This document shows, piece by piece, positions 13,209 through 18,930 of a DNA stretch of 18,930 nucleotides. Source of the DNA: Chloroflexota bacterium (GTDB lineage: Bacteria > Chloroflexota > Dehalococcoidia > Lucifugimonadales > Australimonadaceae); contig JACZSI010000016.1 in NCBI GenBank assembly GCA_022574265.1, forward strand, positions 1 through 18,930, given 5' to 3'. The notes below the pieces were generated by a model. That model was not told where the DNA came from and ran no database searches. It worked only from the letters and a program-made list of their open reading frames with translations. A program made the position numbers and the translations under genes. Positions within the stretch are counted from its first letter, which is position 1, and the number at the start of each line of letters is the position of its first letter.

Positions 13209-14888
13209 ATGGCGACGCGGTATATCTTCGTCACGGGTGGGGTCGTGAGCTCGGTGGGGAAGGGCATCACCGCTGCGTCCATCGGGCGCATCCTCACGAG
13301 CCGCGGCCTGTCGGTCTCCATCCAGAAGCTGGACCCCTATCTCAACGTGGACCCCGGCACCATGTCGCCGTACCAGCACGGCGAGGTGTTCGTCACCAAG
13401 GACGGCTGCGAGACCGACCTCGACCTCGGCCACTACGAGCGGTTCATCGACATCGAGCTGACCGAAAGCTCGAACGTCACCGCCGGGCAGGTCTACACCA
13501 GAGTCATCAGCAAGGAGCGCCGCGGCGACTACCTGGGTGGGACGATCCAGACGGTGCCCCACGTCACGGACGCGATCAAGGAGATGATGCTGCGCGTCGA
13601 GCGGGAGAGCTCGCCGGACGTCGTCGTCGTGGAGGTCGGTGGCACCGTCGGCGACATCGAGGGTCAGCCATTCCTCGAAGCGATCCGCCAGATGCGCAAC
13701 GAGGTGGGGCGGGACAACGTCTTCTACGTCCACGTGACGCTGCTGCCGCACATCGGTGCCACGGGAGAGCTCAAGACCAAGCCGACCCAGCACAGCGTGA
13801 AGGAGCTGCGCGCGATCGGCATCCAGCCGGACGCCATCGTCTGCCGGGCGGACTTCGAGATCCCCGACGACGCGAAGGACAAGATCTCGCTCTTCTGCGA
13901 CGTGCCGCGCGATGCCGTCATACCGCTCGTCACGGCCGACAACATCTACGAGGTCCCGATGATCCTCGAGGACGCGGGCATCGGCGACATCTTGGTGAAA
14001 GCGCTCGGCCTCCGCGCCAAGAAGCGCGACCTGGTGGCGTGGCGTGAGATGGTCGCGCGCATGAACGCGCTCAAAGACCAGCTGCCCGTGGCGGTCGTCG
14101 GCAAGTACGCGGACCTGCCCGACGCCTACATCTCCGTCCGCGAGGCGCTGCGGCACGCCGGCCTCTTCCATGACCGCGACGTCACGATCTCCTGGGTGCA
14201 GTCGGAGCACATCGAGCGCGACGGCCCCGACGCCTGGCTCAGCGACGTCTCGGGCATCATCGTTCCCGGGGGGTTCGGCGAGCGTGGGGTGGAGGGCATG
14301 ATTAGCACGGTCTCCTACGCCCGGGCGCACGGCGTTCCCTACCTCGGTCTCTGCCTCGGCATGCAGGTCATGGTGATCGAGCATGCGCGCAACATGCTCG
14401 GACTCTCCGGAGCCAACTCGACAGAGTTCGATGCCGAGACGCCCGACCCGGTCATCGACCTGATGCCGGACCAGCGCGAGGTGACCGAGATGGGCGGGAC
14501 GATGCGCCTGGGCAATTACCCCTGCCAGCTGGTCCGCGGGACCAAAGCCGCGGCCGCGTATGGGGCCGAGGAGGTGGTGGAACGCCACCGGCACCGGTAC
14601 GAGTTCAACAACGCCTACCGCGAGCCCCTGCACGAGGTGGGGATGCTCGCGAGCGGCCTCTCGCCCGACGGGCGGCTCGTGGAGATCGTCGAGCAGCTCG
14701 ATCACCCATTCATGGTGGGCGTGCAGTTCCACCCGGAGTTCCGCTCGCGCCCGCAGCGGCCTCATCCGCTGTTCAGCGGGTTCGTTGGCGCGGCGCGCGA
14801 AGTCCTTCGCGAGGGCGGGCAGCACGTGCTTCCGCTCGATGCCGAGGCGTCGGCGCTATCGGCCAAGCGGCGGGAGTCCGCGGGCTGA
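13209..14888 (+). CDS. pyrG: CTP synthase
   Basis: CTP synthase aminates UTP to CTP with ATP and glutamine. The 559-residue protein has both domains. The N-terminal amidoligase begins RYIFVTGGVVSSVGKGI with P-loop Lys18, then QKLDPYLNVDPGTMSP and GGTVGDIEGQPFLEAIRQ. The C-terminal class I glutaminase has the full triad: Cys382 in YLGLCLGMQ, His508 and Glu510 in VGVQFHPEF. I placed the start at ATG 13209 because homology begins there (MATRYIFVTGG). The GTG immediately before it could be used, and the frame stays open further upstream only across the leader hairpin. The SD is weak (GGGTGGG). It has its own promoter and a possible attenuator. Confidence 0.97.
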   Translation: MATRYIFVTGGVVSSVGKGITAASIGRILTSRGLSVSIQKLDPYLNVDPGTMSPYQHGEVFVTKDGCETDLDLGHYERFIDIELTESSNVTAGQVYTRVISKERRGDYLGGTIQTVPHVTDAIKEMMLRVERESSPDVVVVEVGGTVGDIEGQPFLEAIRQMRNEVGRDNVFYVHVTLLPHIGATGELKTKPTQHSVKELRAIGIQPDAIVCRADFEIPDDAKDKISLFCDVPRDAVIPLVTADNIYEVPMILEDAGIGDILVKALGLRAKKRDLVAWREMVARMNALKDQLPVAVVGKYADLPDAYISVREALRHAGLFHDRDVTISWVQSEHIERDGPDAWLSDVSGIIVPGGFGERGVEGMISTVSYARAHGVPYLGLCLGMQVMVIEHARNMLGLSGANSTEFDAETPDPVIDLMPDQREVTEMGGTMRLGNYPCQLVRGTKAAAAYGAEEVVERHRHRYEFNNAYREPLHEVGMLASGLSPDGRLVEIVEQLDHPFMVGVQFHPEFRSRPQRPHPLFSGFVGAAREVLREGGQHVLPLDAEASALSAKRRESAG

Positions 14889-14927
14889 CCGGACCGCGTG
14901 CGTCGCACCGTGAGCGACTGAAAGGGG

Positions 14928-14956
14928 TTGCAATCCTCGAAAACCGCGCGTACAGT
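14928..14956 (+). promoter_or_regulatory. SigA-type promoter of rho
   Basis: TTGCAA (14928-14933), a 17-bp spacer, then TACAGT (14951-14956). The -10 box equals that of hrcA. Transcription would start near 14963, giving an unusually long leader of about 300 nt. Confidence 0.78.
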
Positions 14957-14961
14957 CGTTC

Positions 14962-14982
14962 GTGACGCGGTCATCGCGTCAC
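14962..14982 (+). promoter_or_regulatory. 5'-terminal hairpin of the rho transcript
   Basis: GTGACGCG (14962-14969), loop GTCAT and CGCGTCAC (14975-14982) form a perfect 8-bp stem that would be the very 5' end of the rho mRNA. A second imperfect hairpin, CGCACCCTT with AAGGGCGCG, follows at 15021-15045. A 5'-end stem may stabilise the message. Confidence 0.5.
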
Positions 14983-15080
14983 CCCTTCCCTCTACCGGCC
15001 GAAGCTCGATGCTCGGGCGCCGCACCCTTCCTTGATAAGGGCGCGCCGACCATAGCCATCCGGTTGCGAGTGACGTTTCT

Positions 15081-15210
15081 TCACCCCCACCTCCCCGATC
15101 CACACCGGCCGACCAACCCGATGCGCTCAAGCGGCGCCTGCCCGGTAGACCACAAGCACTGGCCGAAGTCCAACCCCACCCACCACACGAGTCCCCGACA
15201 ACCCTGCTCG
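15081..15210 (+). promoter_or_regulatory. C-rich, G-poor leader stretches: candidate rut site for Rho autoregulation
   Basis: By direct count, 15081-15120 holds 24 C and 5 G in 40 bases, and 15171-15210 holds 22 C and 5 G in 40 bases, in a genome where C and G are otherwise nearly balanced. Long, unstructured C-rich, G-poor RNA is what Rho loads on. Rho limits its own synthesis by terminating in its leader in E. coli and some other bacteria. No convincing leader peptide was found. Confidence 0.5.
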
Positions 15211-15266
15211 CGGAATACGCGGCCCGCCTGAGGCTGCGCCCTCAACGGATACGGAGAACCATTGAC

Positions 15267-16538
15267 ATGAACATCGCTGAACTGGAAGACAAGAGCTCGG
15301 AGGAGCTGACGGCCATGATCCAGGAGCAGGGCACCGCGAACGGCGACCTGCCGGCCAACATCCACCGTGACGAGCTGGTCTACCGGCTGCTCAGCGGCTA
15401 CGCCGAGAAGGAGGGGTACCAGATCGCCAGCGGCGTCCTGGAGCTCGTGTCCGACGGCTACGGCTTCTTGCGGCAGAACGGACGGCGCCCCGGTCAGAAC
15501 GACGTGTACGTCTCCCAGCAGCAGGCCCGGCGGTTCAACCTGCGCACCGGCGACCTCGTCGTCGGACAGGTCCGGACCCCGAAGGAGTCCGAGCGCTACT
15601 ACGGACTGACGCGCGTGGAGGCGATCAACGGCATCGCTCCGGACGCGAACCGGCGCCGCGTGGCGTTCGAGAACCTCACCCCCATCTTCCCCGACAAGAT
15701 CATGCGGCTGGAGAACGATCCGAAGGTGATCTCCACCCGCATGATCGACCTCCTCGCTCCCATCGGGCGCGGGCAGCGTGGCCTGATCGTCTCCGCGCCG
15801 AAGGCCGGGAAGACGACGCTCCTCAAGGACATCGCGGCCGGGATCACCGCGAACCACCCCGACGTCCACCTGATGGTCGCGCTCATCGGCGAGCGCCCGG
15901 AGGAAGTGACGGACGTGAAGCGCTCCGTGCACGGCGAGGTCTTCAGCTCGACGTTCGACGAGCCGGTGGAGGACCACTGCCGCGTCGCCGAGCTCTGCCT
16001 CGAGCGCGCCAAGCGCCTGGTGGAGCTCGGGCGGGACGTCGCGATCCTGCTGGATTCCATCACGCGCCTCACCCGCGCGTACAACCTGGCGGTGCCCTCG
16101 AGCGGCCGGACGCTCTCCGGCGGCATCGACCCGGTGGCGCTCTACCCGCCGAAGCGGTTCTTCGGCGCGGCGCGCAACACCGAGGAGGGCGGCAGCCTCA
16201 CCATCCTGGCCGCCTGTCTCGTCGAGACCGGCAGCCGGATGGACGAGGTCATCTACGAAGAGTTCAAGGGCACGGGCAACATGGAGCTGCACCTGGACCG
16301 CAAGCTCGCCGAGCGGCGGACGTTCCCCGCCATCGACATCCAGCGCAGCGGCACCCGGCGCGAGGAGCTGCTGCTGGACGAGCTGACGCTGCGCCAGGTC
16401 TACCTGCTGCGGCGGATGAGCAGCATGATCGCCAGCGACTCCATGAACTCCGTCGAGGCGACCGAGCGCGTCATCGAGCGCTTGAGCCGCACCAAGAGCA
16501 ACGAGGAGTTCCTCACGACGCTGACCAAGGAGATCTAG
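15267..16538 (+). CDS. rho: Transcription termination factor Rho
   Basis: Rho is a ring-shaped hexameric RNA helicase that ends transcription. The 423-residue length is normal for the core protein. There is a short N-terminal helical domain (1-48) without the long insertion typical of Actinobacteria. The cold-shock-like RNA-binding domain is SGVLELVSDGYGFLRQ (55-70) to GLTRVEAING. The RecA-like motor has Walker A SAPKAGKTTLL (176-186), GERPEEVTDV (208-217), Walker B VAILLDSITRLTRAYN (258-273), the Q/R-loop region SSGRTLSGGIDPVAL, and the arginine-finger stretch GSRMDEVIYEEFKGTGNMELHLDRKL. GGAG lies 10 bases before the ATG. It has its own promoter and a long C-rich leader. Confidence 0.98.
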   Translation: MNIAELEDKSSEELTAMIQEQGTANGDLPANIHRDELVYRLLSGYAEKEGYQIASGVLELVSDGYGFLRQNGRRPGQNDVYVSQQQARRFNLRTGDLVVGQVRTPKESERYYGLTRVEAINGIAPDANRRRVAFENLTPIFPDKIMRLENDPKVISTRMIDLLAPIGRGQRGLIVSAPKAGKTTLLKDIAAGITANHPDVHLMVALIGERPEEVTDVKRSVHGEVFSSTFDEPVEDHCRVAELCLERAKRLVELGRDVAILLDSITRLTRAYNLAVPSSGRTLSGGIDPVALYPPKRFFGAARNTEEGGSLTILAACLVETGSRMDEVIYEEFKGTGNMELHLDRKLAERRTFPAIDIQRSGTRREELLLDELTLRQVYLLRRMSSMIASDSMNSVEATERVIERLSRTKSNEEFLTTLTKEI

Positions 16539-16542
16539 GCAG

Positions 16543-16564
16543 GGGCCGAATAGGGCCCGTGTTT
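16543..16564 (+). terminator. Weak terminator-like hairpin after rho
   Basis: GGGCC (16543-16547), loop GAATAG and GGCCC (16554-16558) are followed by GTGTTT. The stem has 5 bp and the T-run is short, so termination would be inefficient. A further 6-bp hairpin, GCCCGC with GCGGGC, lies at 16596-16614. Confidence 0.4.
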
Positions 16565-16644
16565 CAGCGCGAACCGGGCCGCGGTCTGCTGCGGAGCCCG
16601 CCAGGGAAGCGGGCCGGAATCGCAAATCCGGTGTGATGAACCTA

Positions 16645-16674
16645 TTGACAGCGATTTCCGCCTTGGCCTAGTAT
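16645..16674 (+). promoter_or_regulatory. Strong SigA-type promoter P1 upstream of the surface-protein gene
   Basis: A consensus -35 TTGACA (16645-16650), an 18-bp spacer, then TAGTAT (16669-16674). This is the best promoter match in the window. No convincing gene lies in the next 400 bp, so the transcript would have a leader of about 395 nt before the gene at 17077. Confidence 0.75.
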
Positions 16675-16864
16675 TTCCAAGTCCGATGGCGCGTCGAGCC
16701 CTTGACCGCCTGGCTCAGGGCATCGCTGGACCAGCGGGAGCCCGGGACAGGGGAGCGGCCAGAGGAACCGAAACGCAGTATCACAGCGGTTGGAGAGTCC
16801 CAAAACAGCGTGGTTCGGCCGGGTGCGCGGGAGGCAAGTTCCTCTTCATCGCCTGGGCCGTTGC

Positions 16865-16894
16865 TTGACAAACAGGCTGGTGAACTGGTAAAAA
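16865..16894 (+). promoter_or_regulatory. Possible second promoter P2 of the surface-protein gene
   Basis: A consensus -35 TTGACA (16865-16870), an 18-bp spacer, then TAAAAA (16889-16894), a poorer -10. It would shorten the leader to about 175 nt. Tandem promoters with long leaders are common for abundant surface-layer genes. The rest of 16675-17076 contains small hairpins, such as GGTGC with GCACC near 16919, and no protein that I can support. Confidence 0.45.
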
Positions 16895-17076
16895 CCGTCG
16901 CGGACATGTAACGGAGACGGGTGCCGTGAGCACCTGTCGATGTCGTGGCCGTTTTGGGGGACAGCTAGATCAGCGATGTGACTCTCGCCGCAACACCCAT
17001 AGGGAAAAGGCGGCGCGCGGAGACCGAAGTCCGAGTTTCGAAGACCTGACACAACGGCAAGCCAAGGGGGTAGGAA

Positions 17077-18930
17077 GTGCGATTCAGCAAAGTAGGAATC
17101 ATTGGAACGTTGATGGCAGCGGCTCTGGCCCTGCTCGTCATCCTGCCCGTCTTGGCGAGCGAAGGTCAGATCACCACGACCGACGGGACCGACACGGTGA
17201 ATGTGGCCGTATTTGCGGTCGCCGACGCCGCGACGACGACCGACGACGCTGGAGAAGCGGCGTTCGTGACCAACACCAACTCGAGGGACACGAAAGTGGG
17301 GAACGTACTCTACGTGTCCAACAGGTCAAGCGCCTTCCGTAGGGTGTTCGTGACCATCACCAACCCTGGTCAGGCCGCCGCGAGCATCACAGCGGACGTC
17401 AAGAACGTCACCACGGGCGCTACGGCGCTCACGCTCACGCTCGAAGAGTCGACGTCGGGTGACGTGTTCCAGGGCATGTTCGACATCGTGACGACGGTGG
17501 CCGGTGGCGCAGACCCACCGCAGGTCGCCGGGACGGACGGTCACGAGATCCAGGTCCAGTTCGGCGCCATCGTCGTCAAATTGACCGTGGACGACAAGAA
17601 GCCGAAGATCGAGTCGACGACCCCGGACGACAAGAAGATCCAGACCAGCGACTCCGCTGACTTCTCGGCCACCATCACCGACACTGGCTCTGGCCTGCGG
17701 CCCGACAAGGCGGGCGAGGCAGGCTTCGGTTCCAGTGCGGACGTGGATGGCGACGGCGTCAACGACGAGCCCCTGTCCAACTCCAACGGGACTTCTGTGG
17801 ATATCAAGATCAACATCGGGTTCACCGATGTTGACGGCAGCACTGGCTCCTCCGAGTTCTCCGGCCTCGCCAGCGCCGGTTGGACGACAGTGGCCGACGG
17901 TTTCTCATTCACGTTGACCAAGGGCAGTCTGGCCGAAGGGGACACCTTCTGGAACATCGAAGCCACGGACCGGGCTGGCAACAAGAGGACCACGGATGCG
18001 GATGGCTCGGCCGGTGCTAAGGACAACTTCACCCTGACCTTTGACAAGAAAGACCCGAAGATCGTGAAGGCGGAGACCGGCATTGGCTGGGACTCCGGCA
18101 AGGAAGAAGAGAAGAAGTCCCGCGATTCCATCAAAGTGACCTTCACCGAGGAGGGTAATGCCATCGTCGGTGGTGAGGTGGACCCGTCGAATGCAGATTT
18201 CCTAGACAACGGTACAGTCGATGCCATCGACTTCCGCGTCGAGGCGTCGAAGAGCGATACCTCGATACTCGCTATCGACAGTGTGATTCACCCGAACCTG
18301 AAGAAGAAGTCGGGCGGGCCCGAGAACCTGGGCGGGGCTGAATTCGAGACCAGGCATATCGTGTACATCAAGTTGAGCAACGACCTGGTGCCCGACGCCA
18401 AGCCGCGGATCAATCTCATCGGTAACCTGAGGGACAAGGCAGGCAGGGCTTCCCCGCCGCACTCCGTGGTTGCCGTCGACAAGATTGAGCCGAAACTGAC
18501 CATCACGATCACCTCAGAGGGAGGTGCCGCGTCCAGGCCGGTCGCGGAAGGCGACTCAGACGACGAAATCAACATCCGTGTGGTCTCCGACGAAGACCTG
18601 AACACAGCACCCAGCATCTACTTCGTGGACTTCATCTTCGACAACCTCGCTTCCAACCGCCTCGAAGTGGACAGCGTGAGCACCGCCATTTCCATGAGCG
18701 CGGTCTCTGGTCTGGACAACACGTGGGACACGGACCAGGAGGCGGGGGGGGGCGGCAAGCCGGACAATAGTCTCATCGGCGTGCACATCGTAGCGACGGA
18801 CAAGAACGGCAACGTGGGCGTGAATAAGGGCGTCAGCGTTAAGCCCAGCGACGCCACCGCTCCCACGGCGGCCAAGGACCCACCCGCGGCCGGTAACACG
18901 GTCGACCTCAGCAAGATGAGAAGCCCGCCC
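17077..18930 (+). CDS. Secreted multi-domain Ig-like surface (S-layer-like) protein, 3' truncated
   Basis: The frame is open for 618 codons to the window edge, with no stop. It starts at GTG 17077 after AAGGGGG. Residues 1-27 are a classical signal peptide (basic FSK, hydrophobic core MAAALALLVILP, cleavage near VLA|S). The mature part is rich in Thr, Ser, Asp and Val and reads as a chain of beta-sandwich modules. Module joints share a D-K-x-x-P-K pattern: VDDKKPKI (171-178), FDKKDPKI (322-329), VDKIEPKL (467-474), and a looser SDATAPT (591-597). Module lengths are therefore about 125-150 residues. DVDGDGVNDE (222-231) is an EF-hand or TSP3-like calcium motif. ATDRAGN and ATDKNGN turns are typical of Ig-like repeats. 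The DNA is less GC-rich than the core genes and contains a 9-G run at 18744-18752. It is probably a cell-surface protein; ligand and anchoring are unknown. Confidence 0.82.
   Translation, partial: MRFSKVGIIGTLMAAALALLVILPVLASEGQITTTDGTDTVNVAVFAVADAATTTDDAGEAAFVTNTNSRDTKVGNVLYVSNRSSAFRRVFVTITNPGQAAASITADVKNVTTGATALTLTLEESTSGDVFQGMFDIVTTVAGGADPPQVAGTDGHEIQVQFGAIVVKLTVDDKKPKIESTTPDDKKIQTSDSADFSATITDTGSGLRPDKAGEAGFGSSADVDGDGVNDEPLSNSNGTSVDIKINIGFTDVDGSTGSSEFSGLASAGWTTVADGFSFTLTKGSLAEGDTFWNIEATDRAGNKRTTDADGSAGAKDNFTLTFDKKDPKIVKAETGIGWDSGKEEEKKSRDSIKVTFTEEGNAIVGGEVDPSNADFLDNGTVDAIDFRVEASKSDTSILAIDSVIHPNLKKKSGGPENLGGAEFETRHIVYIKLSNDLVPDAKPRINLIGNLRDKAGRASPPHSVVAVDKIEPKLTITITSEGGAASRPVAEGDSDDEINIRVVSDEDLNTAPSIYFVDFIFDNLASNRLEVDSVSTAISMSAVSGLDNTWDTDQEAGGGGKPDNSLIGVHIVATDKNGNVGVNKGVSVKPSDATAPTAAKDPPAAGNTVDLSKMRSPP

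Noticed and set aside
13068..14825. A long open frame (585 codons) on the strand opposite pyrG, and similar long frames opposite hrcA-dnaJ (5024-6592), the pan genes (9999-12200) and guaB3 (6619-8067).
   Set aside because: They are Arg/Ala/His/Asp-rich, low-complexity translations typical of antisense frames in high-GC genes, and each lies over a clearly conserved gene.
14962..15231. A small frame (89 codons) in the rho leader as a leader peptide.
   Set aside because: It would start at the predicted transcription start with no ribosome binding site. Its Pro/His/Arg-rich sequence simply reflects the C-rich leader.
16702..16911. A small frame (69 codons) ending LLDKQAGELVKTVADM in the leader of the surface-protein gene.
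   Set aside because: It has a TTG start and no convincing ribosome binding site or recognisable family. The end of the frame looks protein-like, but that is not enough to call a gene.
16980..17076. A c-di-GMP-I riboswitch core suggested by ACAACGGCAAGCC before the surface-protein gene.
   Set aside because: The following P2 hairpin, the GACGCAAAGCC strand and the tetraloop/receptor elements are not present in the right order.

Overview
This is a high-GC chromosomal window that looks like an uncultivated Chloroflexota bacterium, most likely Dehalococcoidia-like. That assignment is inference. It rests on the gene mix: HrcA with a CIRCE operator, a GuaB3-type IMP dehydrogenase relative, a DUF2520 gene joined to panB-panC, a PAC2 protein, a 4,5-dihydroxyphthalate decarboxylase-like binding protein, and a secreted Ig-like surface protein. 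Most of the window is core housekeeping DNA. No tRNA, rRNA, CRISPR array, transposase or phage gene was seen.

Layout. Positions 3-848 (+) hold the 3' end of gpsA and a small thioredoxin-fold protein. Positions 1080-6556 (-) hold, in transcription order, hrcA, dnaJ, a small two-TM protein, prmA, a substrate-binding-like protein and a membrane-anchored hypothetical. hrcA has a promoter (TTGACG/TACAGT, 17-bp spacer) followed at once by a CIRCE operator with one mismatch, so this is a self-regulated heat-shock operon. grpE and dnaK are not between hrcA and dnaJ. A back-to-back promoter drives guaB3 (6778-7929, +). Positions 8478-12041 (+) form a tight operon: S58/P1-family N-terminal-nucleophile peptidase, DUF2520 oxidoreductase, panB, panC. 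It is preceded by a promoter and a roughly 140-nt leader that ends in an intrinsic terminator only 25 nt before the first start codon. PAC2 (12099-13013), pyrG (13209-14888) and rho (15267-16538) follow. The window ends inside a long secreted surface protein (17077 to the edge).

How the genes work together. panB and panC supply two steps of pantothenate synthesis. The DUF2520 protein is the natural candidate for the missing ketopantoate reductase. The S58 peptidase belongs to the family of the beta-aminopeptidases DmpA and BapA, so it could release beta-alanine, the second PanC substrate. panD is not in the window. This possible self-contained beta-alanine/pantothenate operon behind a conditional terminator is the most interesting proposal here. 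pyrG and rho also carry structured leaders. The rho leader has two C-rich, G-poor stretches of the kind Rho itself binds.

Intergenic spaces carry five copies of a dispersed inverted-repeat element built around CTGAGGCTCTCGAAG, two of them in tandem, plus gene-end hairpins without U-tracts. All functional calls come from reading the sequence. No database search or folding calculation was run.
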